This document shows positions 45,875 through 54,653 of a DNA stretch of 64,000 nt, in pieces. The notes under the pieces were generated by a model. It was not told where the DNA came from. It searched no databases and saw only the letters and a list, made by a program, of their open reading frames with translations. The translations under genes and the position numbers were made by a program. The stretch is from Lysinibacter cavernae. Its GTDB lineage: Bacteria; Actinomycetota; Actinomycetes; Actinomycetales; Microbacteriaceae. The number at the start of each line of letters is the position of its first letter. The first letter of the stretch is position 1. The stretch lies in assembly GCF_011758565.1 (NCBI RefSeq), contig NZ_JAAMOX010000001.1, forward strand, positions 186,001 through 250,000, written 5' to 3'.

Positions 45875-46779
45875 CGCGAATTGAGTGCAACGCCCTCGTA
45901 AAAGGCGCGTTCTACTTCTTGCGCGAGTCCGTCTCGTTCTGCGAGGCGCTCAGGTGTTATGCCCGCCACCGTCCAGCCTTCTGGGCGGCCCGGCGGGCAT
46001 TCGCATGTGTGAAAGGCAACACCGACCTTCGATGCTGGAAAGGCAAGGGCGAATCGGTAGCGTCTGATGGTTTGCTGGCACAGCACCACAACATCCCTTC
46101 GAGGCCTCAACCCGGCCTCGGCCAGGCGGAGTCGGACGAGCGAGTCCTCTGGGCGTCGAGGCCCGCGCACGATCTGCTCGAGTGCGCGCCGGGCGATTGA
46201 CACTCCAAGACTGCCCGCATTGCGATCAACAAGCGTTCGGAGGGAAGCGAGCGAGACGAGCCTGCGATGGAGTAGGGCCTCTGCCCATACAACCGCCGAT
46301 TCGTGCGGGGTCATTACGATGCCGCGTTGGCCGGCTGAGCCCGAGCCTGAGCATGGGTAGCTGAGCGATGGCAAGGTGTGTCCTCGGTCTGCATCACTGT
46401 GTGGAAGCAACAGATCGAACCACGTGCGTTCTGGCGTGGTGAGCCGTATGCCGGCAAGCTCAGACACGTCCTCAGCTTCAAGCTTGAGCCGATGGAAACA
46501 TGCGGCGGATGATCTGGGCAGGTATGCCCCGACGGGAACTGACAGATGAGGTAGCAAGTGGTCTGAGTCGTTGACGGTTTGCTGGTGCATTCGTTCTTGG
46601 CGCGAGGTATTGCCATGCTGCCCAGTAGGGCAGCTGAATGGTGGACGCCCAAATCCCCAGAGTGCGGCCGCGGTGGCGTGACTCACAACTCGGTGATCGT
46701 GCCAAGGCATCCGTGCGAGCGATCGAACAACGGTTGGGTCGAGCCGCGAGAGCGCTGCGGCAATGGCTGGCGAATGCAT
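45871..46779 (-). CDS. DUF559-like/AbiEi-like protein with degenerate nuclease domain
   Basis: The 302-residue protein has an N-terminal half like actinobacterial AbiEi-type antitoxin/DUF559 hypothetical proteins (VVSHATAAALWGF; GIRLTTPERTWFDLL) and a C-terminal half like the Vsr-related DUF559 nuclease fold (RRPEDSLVRLRLAEAGLRPR). The usual catalytic RxDLAWP and VxxExDG patterns read RFALAFP and VAFHTCEC, so the key acidic residues are missing and nuclease activity is doubtful. Such genes are frequent single-gene paralogues in Microbacteriaceae. The start is uncertain: no clear ribosome binding site precedes the ATG at 46779. Confidence 0.6.
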   Translation of the reverse strand: MHSPAIAAALSRLDPTVVRSLARMPWHDHRVVSHATAAALWGFGRPPFSCPTGQHGNTSRQERMHQQTVNDSDHLLPHLSVPVGAYLPRSSAACFHRLKLEAEDVSELAGIRLTTPERTWFDLLLPHSDADRGHTLPSLSYPCSGSGSAGQRGIVMTPHESAVVWAEALLHRRLVSLASLRTLVDRNAGSLGVSIARRALEQIVRGPRRPEDSLVRLRLAEAGLRPRRDVVVLCQQTIRRYRFALAFPASKVGVAFHTCECPPGRPEGWTVAGITPERLAERDGLAQEVERAFYEGVALNSR

Positions 46780-46839
46780 AGTGCAAGCGTGTCAAAATGG
46801 CGCGTTCTCCGCTGAACTTATCCACAGGCGGGGAGACGC

Positions 46840-46880
46840 AAAGAGCCGGGTGCCGCACCCGCTGGTGCTGCACCCGGCTC
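46840..46880 (-). terminator. Terminator downstream of dapD
   Basis: GAGCCGGGTGC and GCACCCGGCTC form a perfect 11-bp stem; on the minus strand TTTG follows. Confidence 0.75.
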
Positions 46881-46896
46881 GCGGAGTTGAGCGCCG

Positions 46897-47856
46897 TTAC
46901 GCGTGAAGCGCCGGGTTGAGCGTGATGCCCTGGCCGGTGCGAGCGACGACCTCGACGGCTCCACTCAGCGAGTTGCGGCGGAAGAGGAGGTTATCAACGC
47001 CAGAAAGCTCAACCGCCTTTGCGGTTGCTGGCTTGCCGTCGGCATCCACAGCGCCGTCGAGCAGAAGGACCTTGGTGCCAGCGGTCACGTAGAGGCCAGC
47101 CTCAACAACGCAGTCGTTGCCGATCGAGATGCCGATGCCGGAGTTGGCGCCAAGCAGGGAACGCTCACCAATGCTGATGCGCTGTTGCCCGCCACCTGAC
47201 AGGGTTCCCATGATCGATGCCCCGCCGCCAATGTCTGAGCCATTGCCAACGACGACGCCCTGTGAGATGCGTCCTTCAACCATTGACTGACCAAGTGTGC
47301 CTGCGTTGAAGTTCACAAAACCCTCATGCATAACGGTTGTGCCAACTGCGAGGTGGGCGCCAAGACGCACGCGGGAAGCATCTGCGATGCGGACGCCTGC
47401 GGGCGTGACGTAGTCAAGCAGACGCGGGAACTTATCGATTCCCGTTGCGATGATTCCAGCGCGTTTGAGACTGGGGCGCAGCGCATCAAAGGCATCTGGA
47501 TGGACGGGACCTGCGGTTGTCCAAACAACCGTTGGCAGGTGCCCAAAGATGCCGTCAAGGTTAATGCTGTTCGGGGCGGCGAGCAGGTGTGAGAGCAAGT
47601 GAAGGCGCAGGTATGCGTCGGAGGTCGACGCGGGCGCGGCGTCGAGGTCAATCTCAACGGTGACGATATCAACGGTTACATCGCGACGTGGGTCTGGGGT
47701 TGCGAGCTCCTCGATGTGGGCCGGTGCGATCCAACGGTCGCGGCCCTCTGGGATGCCGCCAAGCTGTGGCTCTGGGTACCACGTGTCGAGCACGGTGCCG
47801 TCAGAAGCAACCGTCGCGAGTCCGTATCCCCATGCCTGTCGTGTCAAAGAAGTCAT
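46897..47856 (-). CDS. dapD: 2,3,4,5-tetrahydropyridine-2,6-dicarboxylate N-succinyltransferase
   Basis: The 319-residue enzyme succinylates tetrahydrodipicolinate, the step before DapC. It is the actinobacterial DapD type, opening [21 protein letters not shown], with a left-handed beta-helix of hexapeptide repeats (about 150-270, including [20 protein letters not shown]) and the [20 protein letters not shown] region. TAGCCT lies six bases before the ATG. It is divergent from dapE. Confidence 0.95.
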   Translation of the reverse strand: MTSLTRQAWGYGLATVASDGTVLDTWYPEPQLGGIPEGRDRWIAPAHIEELATPDPRRDVTVDIVTVEIDLDAAPASTSDAYLRLHLLSHLLAAPNSINLDGIFGHLPTVVWTTAGPVHPDAFDALRPSLKRAGIIATGIDKFPRLLDYVTPAGVRIADASRVRLGAHLAVGTTVMHEGFVNFNAGTLGQSMVEGRISQGVVVGNGSDIGGGASIMGTLSGGGQQRISIGERSLLGANSGIGISIGNDCVVEAGLYVTAGTKVLLLDGAVDADGKPATAKAVELSGVDNLLFRRNSLSGAVEVVARTGQGITLNPALHA

Positions 47857-47862
47857 TCCTCT

Positions 47863-47868
47863 AGGCTA
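47863..47868 (-). promoter_or_regulatory. -10 hexamer TAGCCT, probable leaderless promoter of dapD
   Basis: TAGCCT on the minus strand is six bases before the ATG of dapD. Confidence 0.5.
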
Positions 47869-48024
47869 GCGGTTTTGTCAGGTGCGTTGCGGTGGTAGCG
47901 GGGCCTAAAAAGGAAGCGAGTTTCTGCGGGTTTCGGCAACAATGGTTCATGCTGCTTGTCCTCAGTCTGGTATTGAGGAGACACGGGCGCCGGCAATCGT
48001 GACTCGTCCACACGCGCATCTCGT

Positions 48025-48030
48025 TAGACT
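48025..48030 (+). promoter_or_regulatory. -10 hexamer TAGACT, probable leaderless promoter of dapE
   Basis: TAGACT is followed by seven bases and the GTG at 48038; no Shine-Dalgarno sequence is present. Confidence 0.55.
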
Positions 48031-48037
48031 TGCAGGC

Positions 48038-49120
48038 GTGAATGCAACGCCTACGATCGACCTCAGCCAGTCCTCAAACGATATCACTCGTCAGCTCTGT
48101 GACATCGAGTCGGTTTCGGCAAACGAGCGAGCCATCGCGGACGCCGTCGAGGCTGCCGTCAGCGGATACGACCATCTTGAGATCATCAGGGACGGGGACT
48201 GCGTTGTTGCCAAAACGAACCTTGGGCGTGCGCAGCGCGTCATCATCGCCGGTCATCTCGATACGGTGCCTGTCAACAACAACCTGCCAACGAGATACGA
48301 AACAATCGATGGCGTTGAGTACCTCTGGGGCCGCGGAACAGTTGATATGAAGGCCGGTGTTGCCGTTCAGCTGAAGCTCGCGGTCGAACTTGTTGCCCCA
48401 ACCGTTGATATCACGTGGATGTGGTACGACCATGAGGAAGTCGACTCTGACCTCAACGGTCTCGGCCGGCTCGCGCGTAATCGCCCAGATCTCTTCGTTG
48501 GCGACTTTGCGATTCTTGGCGAGCCGAGCAACTCCGCCATCGAGGGCGGCTGCAACGGCAACGTTCGTGTCGAGCTTCGAACCTTTGGCAAACGAGCCCA
48601 CTCTGCGCGCAGCTGGGTGGGGGAGAATGCCATCCACAAGGCAGCCAATATCCTCGCGATCCTTGCCGACTACACTCCTCGACAGGTTGAGGTTGAAGGG
48701 CTTGTCTACCGCGAAGGGCTCAACGCGGTTGGCATTAGCGGCGGTATCGCCGGAAACGTCATTCCGGATGAGTGCATGGTTCATGTTAACTATCGCTTCG
48801 CGCCGAGCCGCTCAAGCGATGAGGCCATCGAACACCTGCGTGAATTGTTTCCAAACGTTGACATGACGGTCGTCGACCGGGCTGAAGGGGCTCGGCCTGG
48901 GCTTGACGCACAACTTGCGCAAGACTTCATGGCGGCGGTCGGTGCGGAGCCGATGCCAAAGTATGGCTGGACCGATGTCGCCAGGTTCAGCGCGCTCGGC
49001 ATCCCCGCGGTGAACTATGGCCCTGGAGACCCGCTCAAGGCTCACGCCGATGATGAGCGAGTTGCCATTGATCAGATTACCGAGTGTGAACGAGGGTTAA
49101 GGGCCTGGCTCGGTGCCTAG
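48038..49120 (+). CDS. dapE: Succinyl-diaminopimelate desuccinylase
   Basis: The 360-residue M20 zinc peptidase hydrolyses N-succinyl-LL-diaminopimelate, the step after DapC. Metal ligands and catalytic Glu are seen in IAGHLDTVP, WGRGTVDMKAG, WYDHEEVDSD, LGEPSN and the C-terminal AHADDERV. I chose GTG 48038 rather than the frame opening at 47942 because the family N-terminus begins here and TAGACT stands seven bases upstream. Confidence 0.94.
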   Translation: MNATPTIDLSQSSNDITRQLCDIESVSANERAIADAVEAAVSGYDHLEIIRDGDCVVAKTNLGRAQRVIIAGHLDTVPVNNNLPTRYETIDGVEYLWGRGTVDMKAGVAVQLKLAVELVAPTVDITWMWYDHEEVDSDLNGLGRLARNRPDLFVGDFAILGEPSNSAIEGGCNGNVRVELRTFGKRAHSARSWVGENAIHKAANILAILADYTPRQVEVEGLVYREGLNAVGISGGIAGNVIPDECMVHVNYRFAPSRSSDEAIEHLRELFPNVDMTVVDRAEGARPGLDAQLAQDFMAAVGAEPMPKYGWTDVARFSALGIPAVNYGPGDPLKAHADDERVAIDQITECERGLRAWLGA

Positions 49121-49131
49121 CATCCCACCGC

Positions 49132-49137
49132 TAGGCT
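49132..49137 (+). promoter_or_regulatory. -10 hexamer TAGGCT, probable leaderless promoter
   Basis: TAGGCT is six bases before the GTG at 49144. Confidence 0.5.
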
Positions 49138-49143
49138 GAAACG

Positions 49144-50403
49144 GTGTCCTCCCTCGATAGCGCGCGCAACGGCACAGCTGCCAGCGTGACCCCCAGACCC
49201 GACCAGGTAGGCCTCGCAGGCCGCATCGTCACCGCGGCCAACGGTGTGCGCTGGTGGGTGCGAGTGCTCATCGTATTTGTGGTGTCGCGTATCATTAGCA
49301 CTGGCATGCTGCTTGCCTTCGCCGCGCAACAGGTAGCGGCCCCTGGATGGGTGACCCAACAGCCAAACCTGATCGAATATTCAAACCTCTGGGATGGCCA
49401 GTGGTATTGGCGAATTGCGCTGTACGGTTACCCGAGCATGCTCCCGGTCAACGACTACGGGCAGGTGACCGAGAGTGCGTGGGCGTTTATGCCCGTCTAT
49501 CCGATGCTGGTGCGCGGCCTGAGCGCCGTCACGGCCGTTCCCTGGCCCGTTATGGCACCGCTCGTTTCTGTAGTCTTTGGCCTTGCCACGTGTTTGCTGC
49601 TCTATAAGCTGTTCCGCCGCTACCTCAGCGACTCGCAAACCCTGTTTGCCATCCTCTTGTACTGCATTTCGCCGGTTTCTCCCATGTTGCAGGTCTCCTA
49701 CGCGGAGTCCATGGGCGCATTCTTCATTACCTTGGCGCTGTGGCTCCTCGTTCAGCGCAGATACGGCTGGATGTTTGCGGTCGTGCCGATCATGGCACTC
49801 ACGCGCCCGCTTGGGCTTGCCTTTGCGCTCATGCTTGGACTGCTGTGGTTGCTTCGATTTGCGCGACGCAATGTGGAGCCGTTTCCAGTCAGGGAACGGA
49901 TCACAACCATCATCCTCGGTTTCTATACGGTTGGGTGGGGGTTCCTCTGGCCTGCCGTTGCCTGGATCGGGACCGGCTCGTTCACGGCGTATACCGATAC
50001 CGAGCTAGCGTGGCGACGCCCATATATTGGCGATCAACACCTCGTGCCGTTTACGGCCTGGTTTCAGGGTGCAAACTGGTGGATCGGGGCGCCGTGGGGA
50101 GCCATCATCCTCGTTGCGGTGATCGCCCTGTGCGTTGCGTCATTCTGGCTTCCCCAAATGCGCCGCCTCGGTATTGAGTTGCGGCTCTGGGTCGCGAGTT
50201 ATGGCATCTACCTGCTTGCGGTGTTTTTTCCGCAGTCGAGCACCTTTCGCATGTTGATGCCGATGTTCCCCGCGCTTGGTGCGATAGCCCAGCCAAAATC
50301 ACCCGTGTACAGAATGATCGTTGTGGTGCTGTGCCTCATTGGGCAGTGGGTGTGGCTATCGATTGGCTGGGCGATTGATCCTCCTGACTGGACCCCGCCA
50401 TAA
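49144..50403 (+). CDS. PIG-V-like GT-C mannosyltransferase family membrane protein
   Basis: The 419-residue protein has a hydrophilic N-terminus then about nine to ten membrane helices. After helix 1 it has the family pattern NLWDGQWYWRIALYGYP, resembling PIG-V/GT-C enzymes that use polyprenyl-phosphate sugars, and later YAESMGAFF and ALTRPLGLAFAL. It probably mannosylates a lipid or wall glycan on the outer face of the membrane; the acceptor is unknown. The gene follows dapE by 23 bases but appears to have its own start site. Confidence 0.75.
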   Translation: MSSLDSARNGTAASVTPRPDQVGLAGRIVTAANGVRWWVRVLIVFVVSRIISTGMLLAFAAQQVAAPGWVTQQPNLIEYSNLWDGQWYWRIALYGYPSMLPVNDYGQVTESAWAFMPVYPMLVRGLSAVTAVPWPVMAPLVSVVFGLATCLLLYKLFRRYLSDSQTLFAILLYCISPVSPMLQVSYAESMGAFFITLALWLLVQRRYGWMFAVVPIMALTRPLGLAFALMLGLLWLLRFARRNVEPFPVRERITTIILGFYTVGWGFLWPAVAWIGTGSFTAYTDTELAWRRPYIGDQHLVPFTAWFQGANWWIGAPWGAIILVAVIALCVASFWLPQMRRLGIELRLWVASYGIYLLAVFFPQSSTFRMLMPMFPALGAIAQPKSPVYRMIVVVLCLIGQWVWLSIGWAIDPPDWTPP

Positions 50404-50533
50404 GCATCCTGCTTGGGATCAACGGCGTCGTAACAATTGGCATTCCGACTCTCCACAAAACGCGTTAATTAGAGAGTGTCGGTGGTAAACCGATAAACTG
50501 GGGTTCACAGCACAACCGAGAAAGGGGAGCGTC

Positions 50534-50704
50534 ATGGCGGCTATGAAGCCGAGAACTGGAGACGGGCCAATGGAGGCCGTCAAAGAAGGACGCGTAATTA
50601 TCGTCCGAGTACCCCTTGAAGGTGGCGGCCGTTTGGTCGTCTCAGTAAATGATGCCGAGGCAAAAGAGCTGCACAACGCGCTCGCCGGGGTAGTCAAGGA
50701 CTAG
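50534..50704 (+). CDS. DUF3117 small conserved actinobacterial protein
   Basis: A 56-residue protein that opens MAAMKPRTGDGPMEAVKEGR and continues with IIVRVPLEGGGRLVVSV, the near-invariant pattern of DUF3117. AAAGGGGAG precedes the ATG at 50534. The family is nearly universal in Actinobacteria; its function is not established. A hairpin lies downstream. Confidence 0.92.
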   Translation: MAAMKPRTGDGPMEAVKEGRVIIVRVPLEGGGRLVVSVNDAEAKELHNALAGVVKD

Positions 50705-50773
50705 CACAGAAGAATTCTTCTCCGCACGGGCCGCGCACCTGTTTCCAACGAACCAGCAGCGGTCAACGCACCT

Positions 50774-50804
50774 GAACAACCCGCCTGATGCAGGCGGGTT
50801 GTTC
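50774..50804 (+). terminator. Hairpin terminator after the DUF3117 gene
   Basis: GAACAACCCGCCTG and CAGGCGGGTTGTTC form a perfect 14-bp stem with a three-base loop; the following T-run is weak (TGCGTT). Confidence 0.75.
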
Positions 50805-50828
50805 TGCGTTAACCGGGCGCTTGTCCTC

Positions 50829-50834
50829 TATGGT
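50829..50834 (+). promoter_or_regulatory. -10 hexamer TATGGT, probable leaderless promoter
   Basis: TATGGT is six bases before the ATG at 50841. Confidence 0.45.
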
Positions 50835-50840
50835 GAAACT

Positions 50841-51860
50841 ATGACCGAGCCCGTTGCAGCGCACGATGATGTCGAGACCTGGCGAGAGGGCCGCTTCCTG
50901 AGGGTGCGCCTTGCGAGGCCGCACGCACTCAACGCGTTGACACCTGGAATGCTCTGGCGGCTCCGCGAAGCAATCGATAGCGTTCATCCGCTTGGGCTCG
51001 CGGGTATTCTGCTCGACGGGGCCGGCGAGAGGGGGCTCTGTGCAGGAGGCGATATTAAACTCATCGCCTCGATGTCGCAGGACGCGGCGACGGAGTTTTG
51101 GCGGCTCGAATACGCGGTCAACCTCGCGATCTCACGGGTTGATTTTCCCTTTGTCGCGCTGATGGATGGCATCGTCATGGGAGGCGGAGTAGGCGTTTCA
51201 GCACACGGAAATCTGCGTGTTGTGACGGAACGCTCACGGGTCGCGATGCCTGAAGTTGCGATTGGCCTTGCCCCTGATGTTGGTGGCCTGTTCCTCTGCG
51301 CCAACGCGCCGGGGCGGCTCGGCGACCATCTCGCGCTCACCGGCCACGTCATGTCGGGCGCCGATGCCGTGTATTGCGGTTTTGCGGATGCCTGGGTGCC
51401 TTCCAAGCACCTTCGGACGCTGAGCACAGCCCTGACTCACGAGCATTCAGATCCGCGTGCCCTCGTCGAGCGCTACGCCGAACGTGTACCTTCTGACCTT
51501 GCCGAACAACGCGGCTGGATCGATGAGTGTTACTCGGCGGCAACGCTGAGCGAAGTTGTTGTGTTGCTCGAGGACTACCCGGATGCGCGGGCAAATGAGG
51601 CCGCCCGTATCATTCGGGCCGCGTCGCCGAGCGCTGTTGCGGTCACCTTTGAAGCGCTTGCGAGGGCTCGGCGGGCGTCAGGGTTGGCAGAAGTCTTGCA
51701 GCAAGATCTCCGGGTCTCAAGCGCTATGCTGCGGCGCAACGACCTTCGGGAAGGCATCAGGGCCAAGGTGATCGACAAGGATCAGAATCCGCGGTGGGTT
51801 CCCGCGCGATTTGAGGATGTCACTGAGGCGGAGATCGCCGACATCCTTGCCGGTCACTGA
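50841..51860 (+). CDS. Enoyl-CoA hydratase/isomerase family protein, 3-hydroxyisobutyryl-CoA hydrolase type
   Basis: The 339-residue crotonase-fold protein has the CoA/oxyanion region GLCAGGDIKLIA and the MDGIVMGGGVGVSAHG segment with the PEVAIGLAPDVGG loop, which distinguishes 3-hydroxyisobutyryl-CoA hydrolases (valine catabolism) from plain enoyl-CoA hydratases. The C-terminal extension of about 120 residues also fits. I chose the ATG at 50841 over the frame opening at 50799, which runs through the terminator hairpin. Confidence 0.85.
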   Translation: MTEPVAAHDDVETWREGRFLRVRLARPHALNALTPGMLWRLREAIDSVHPLGLAGILLDGAGERGLCAGGDIKLIASMSQDAATEFWRLEYAVNLAISRVDFPFVALMDGIVMGGGVGVSAHGNLRVVTERSRVAMPEVAIGLAPDVGGLFLCANAPGRLGDHLALTGHVMSGADAVYCGFADAWVPSKHLRTLSTALTHEHSDPRALVERYAERVPSDLAEQRGWIDECYSAATLSEVVVLLEDYPDARANEAARIIRAASPSAVAVTFEALARARRASGLAEVLQQDLRVSSAMLRRNDLREGIRAKVIDKDQNPRWVPARFEDVTEAEIADILAGH

Positions 51861-51954
51861 ATCCTCGGCCAAGCAGCGGAGACGAGACATGAGCCGCAGC
51901 AGAGGTGGCAGAGGCAGCGGCAGAACCCGGGACAACACCGCATGAACTGGCGGG

Positions 51955-51960
51955 TAGGCT
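51955..51960 (+). promoter_or_regulatory. -10 hexamer TAGGCT, probable leaderless promoter of trmB
   Basis: TAGGCT is seven bases before the ATG at 51968. Confidence 0.5.
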
Positions 51961-51967
51961 TGAACTA

Positions 51968-52831
51968 ATGTCTGAATCAACCGTACCCACCACGCCCGCT
52001 GATCAGCCCGTCGTCAACGAAACCACTGTTTCTTCGACGAGAGAGTACCCGGCCGAGCCCGTATCGTTTATGCGAAGGGGCACCCGGCTCCAGGGCAGAC
52101 GGCAGGATGCCTGGGACGCACACGCGGACAGCTACGTCGTTGACGTACCCCGAGTTGTCACCGATACGTCGGTGCACGCCGATTACGTGTTTGATGCGGC
52201 CGCAACATTTGGCCGCGACGCCGATTTGGTGGTGGAGATCGGATCTGGTCTTGGTGAGGCTATCGTTCATATGGCCGAGCTTCGCCCTGAACGGAATTAT
52301 CTTGCGGTTGAGGTATACCGACCGGGCCTTGCCTCAACGATGGCGCGTATCGCTCAGCGAGGACTCACTAATGTGAGGGTTGTTGAAGCGAACGCGGCTG
52401 AGGTCCTCGAAACGATGTTGCCAGACGACGCAATGAGTGAGCTCTGGCTCAATTTTCCGGATCCGTGGCACAAAAAACGGCACAATAAGCGCCGACTTGT
52501 GCGCGATTCCTTCACTCCGCTTGTTGCGCGGACACTCCGGTCTGGCGGGCTCTGGCGTCTTTCAACGGACTGGTCTGGCTATGCAGAGCAAATGCGCGAG
52601 GTGCTTGATCGAACACCGCAGTTTGAGAACGTGCATTCTGGGGAGCGTGTTGGAGCCGACAGCCCCTTGACACAGGCTCGGCAGAGTGGTGTTGATCGGG
52701 AGGTATCCGATGAGATTGATACGGTTGGTGGTTGGGCACCGCGCTTTGAGGGGCGCGTAGTGACAAGCTTTGAGAACAAAGCCCACGTTGCGGGGCGGAT
52801 TATCTTCGACCTCACCTACCGCCGCCGATAG
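51968..52831 (+). CDS. trmB: tRNA (guanine-N7-)-methyltransferase
   Basis: The 287-residue SAM-dependent enzyme makes m7G46 in tRNA. It has the SAM motif VVEIGSGLGEAIVHMA and the family signature LWLNFPDPWHKKRHNKRRL. A poorly conserved N-terminus of about 45 residues precedes the catalytic domain, as in actinobacterial TrmB. The start at ATG 51968 is supported by TAGGCT seven bases upstream. Confidence 0.95.
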   Translation: MSESTVPTTPADQPVVNETTVSSTREYPAEPVSFMRRGTRLQGRRQDAWDAHADSYVVDVPRVVTDTSVHADYVFDAAATFGRDADLVVEIGSGLGEAIVHMAELRPERNYLAVEVYRPGLASTMARIAQRGLTNVRVVEANAAEVLETMLPDDAMSELWLNFPDPWHKKRHNKRRLVRDSFTPLVARTLRSGGLWRLSTDWSGYAEQMREVLDRTPQFENVHSGERVGADSPLTQARQSGVDREVSDEIDTVGGWAPRFEGRVVTSFENKAHVAGRIIFDLTYRRR

Positions 52832-52856
52832 GGTTCGAACGTCACGGTCCTCACAA

Positions 52857-52904
52857 AGCAGCGAGGGCTGGCACCGAACGAATTCGGTGCCAGCCCTCGC
52901 TGCT
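52857..52904. terminator. Bidirectional hairpin terminator between trmB and the DUF805 gene
   Basis: A perfect 22-bp stem (AGCAGCGAGGGCTGGCACCG with AA, and its complement) closes on a CGAA loop. It lies between convergent genes; T-runs are absent on both sides. Confidence 0.75.
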
Positions 52905-52913
52905 GAACGAGTA

Positions 52914-53750
52914 CTAGTTTGCTGGAGGGGTCTGCCAACCGGTGGTTGGCTGGTCGCCATCCTGCTGCGGTGCAGGAGCGTCTGCTGGGGTGGCATGGTC
53001 TACTGCTGCGCCGCTATCAGCTGGAACGTCAGCGGAAGGCACAGGCGGGACACCGTCAACCGGCGCCTGCTGGTACGTGGGCTGCTGGTACGTGGGCTGC
53101 TCGTAGGTCGGTTGCTGGTACGCAGGCTGCTGATCTGTTGGCTGCTGATACTGCTGCCCGTAGGGTGCTGCAGGAGCTTGTTGGCCGTATGGTGCAACCG
53201 GAGGTTGCTGCCCGTACGGCGCGGCAGGGGGTTGCTGAGCGTAACCAGGCTGTTGCCCGTAGGGCTGCTGGCCATACTGCTGCTGGCCGTATCCCGGCTG
53301 CTGGCCGTATCCAGGTTGCTGACCGTATCCGGGAGTCGCGTACCCAGCGCCAAAAGCCTGACCGCTGCCGTCGAGGGGGTTTGGGTTACCGTACTGGTTT
53401 GGGCCTGGTGTGCTTGGCAGGCACATAAAGATGAGTACAACGATGCCGCCGACAAACGGAACAAACGAGAGCAGGATGAGGAGGCCTGAGTAGCCAGCGT
53501 CGTGCAAACGTCGGACTCCAACGGCAATGGTTGGAATGAGGACACCGAGGCTCATGAGCATGAGGATGAGGCCAAAGAGCAACGATACGCCGCCGGAGCC
53601 CCGGGTGAGGGCAATAAGGATGCCAGCCACGATGCTGATTGCCAGGTATGCAAGCACATAGGCGAGTACCCAAAACCAGTACTCGGAACGGCTTGCGCGG
53701 CCGTCAAACGTTGCGTATTTGCTCAGGACAGTTTTCACTGCAGGTATCAC
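52914..53750 (-). CDS. DUF805 membrane protein with Tyr/Gly/Gln/Pro-rich repeat tail
   Basis: The 278-residue protein has an N-terminal DUF805 domain (about 1-115): [17 protein letters not shown], four helices and [14 protein letters not shown] low-complexity tail of about 160 residues follows, with many YGQQ(P) and AAPYGQQ units, then YQQPTY repeats and an acidic Pro-rich end. The tail is probably disordered and cytosolic. I chose GTG 53750, with GAAAGAAG upstream; an ATG-free extension to 53849 lacks family similarity. Function unknown. Confidence 0.85.
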   Translation of the reverse strand: MIPAVKTVLSKYATFDGRASRSEYWFWVLAYVLAYLAISIVAGILIALTRGSGGVSLLFGLILMLMSLGVLIPTIAVGVRRLHDAGYSGLLILLSFVPFVGGIVVLIFMCLPSTPGPNQYGNPNPLDGSGQAFGAGYATPGYGQQPGYGQQPGYGQQQYGQQPYGQQPGYAQQPPAAPYGQQPPVAPYGQQAPAAPYGQQYQQPTDQQPAYQQPTYEQPTYQQPTYQQAPVDGVPPVPSADVPADSGAAVDHATPADAPAPQQDGDQPTTGWQTPPAN

Positions 53751-53870
53751 TGCGCTACTTCTTTCGTTATGAGTTGGACGGCTCAATACTAACGCGCTAC
53801 GAGCCCGAATGAGTGAGATCGAGGCCAGAATAAGTGGTCTTGCGACCAAACATGCTGCGGCGCTACGACG

Positions 53871-54500
53871 TTAGCCGACGCGTGTGACCTGCAGCAGGCC
53901 GTCGCCGGCGGGGGAGAGCGCCGTGACCACAGCATCCGACGAGGCAAGCTCGGTGAGGAGCGTACGGTAATCAACTGAGACATCGTCGCGGGCAGCTGGG
54001 TCGGCGACACGACCTCCCTTGAGCACCCGAGGAACGAGCACGGTACCGCCGGGGCGAATGAGACGAAGGCTGTGCTCAAAGTACTCAAGAAGCTGATCAG
54101 GGTCCGCATCGATGATCACGAGGTCATAGCTGTTCTCGTTCATGCGGGGAAGCACGTCTTCGGCTTTGCCGTTGATGAAGCGAAGGCGTGACGGTGCAAT
54201 CCCGGCCTCAGTGAACAGTGCACGTGCGTGGCGGTGATACTCAGATTCGCTATCGATTGTTGTAAGCGAAATGTTGTCCCTGCCGGAGAGAAGCCACAGG
54301 CCGCTGACTCCAAGGCCAGTGCCTACCTCGGCGATGGTTCGGGCGCCGGTCATGGCAACAATGCTTGCGAGTTGCGAGCCGACAGCGCGTGAGATGGGTG
54401 CAACGCCCATCTCGATGGAGAGCTTGCGTGCCTTCTCGATGACCGGCGACTCTACGGGCAGGTCTTCGGAAAATTTCCAGTTGTTTTCGATGTTGGACAC
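53871..54500 (-). CDS. O-methyltransferase, family 3 (class I SAM-dependent)
   Basis: The 209-residue protein has the O-MT family 3 layout: an N-terminal helix region with IEMGVAPISRAVGSQL, SAM motif IAEVGTGLGVSGLWLL, acidic SAM residue in LTTIDSESEYH, and metal-region YDLVIIDADPDQLLEYF, with RPGGTVLVPRVL after. It is close to the actinobacterial proteins encoded near sigE. The GTG at 54500 has GGAG nine bases upstream. Confidence 0.88.
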   Translation of the reverse strand: MSNIENNWKFSEDLPVESPVIEKARKLSIEMGVAPISRAVGSQLASIVAMTGARTIAEVGTGLGVSGLWLLSGRDNISLTTIDSESEYHRHARALFTEAGIAPSRLRFINGKAEDVLPRMNENSYDLVIIDADPDQLLEYFEHSLRLIRPGGTVLVPRVLKGGRVADPAARDDVSVDYRTLLTELASSDAVVTALSPAGDGLLQVTRVG

Positions 54501-54620
54501 GCTAGTTCTCCAGGTAAGTCAGACAGTGTCTTTACCTTACTCGTTGCGGGGCGGATGACTGCTCGACTGTTGGCGCGTGGCGTAGAAGTGGGCTTCGACG
54601 TCGCCGATACCTCGCCTGGA

Positions 54621-54653
54621 CAGCGCACCGTCTTACCAATTCAGTTATGCGCG
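54621..54653 (-). other. Possible tRNA-like fragment at the edge of a lower-GC segment
   Basis: On the minus strand, CGCATAACTGAATTGGTAAG followed by ACGGTGCGCTG resembles the acceptor-end and D-loop of a tRNA (GGTA in the D-loop). No complete cloverleaf can be folded here, and the anticodon and T arms are not recognisable. If real it would be an att-type remnant; it overlaps the end of the beta-propeller gene. Confidence 0.25.
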
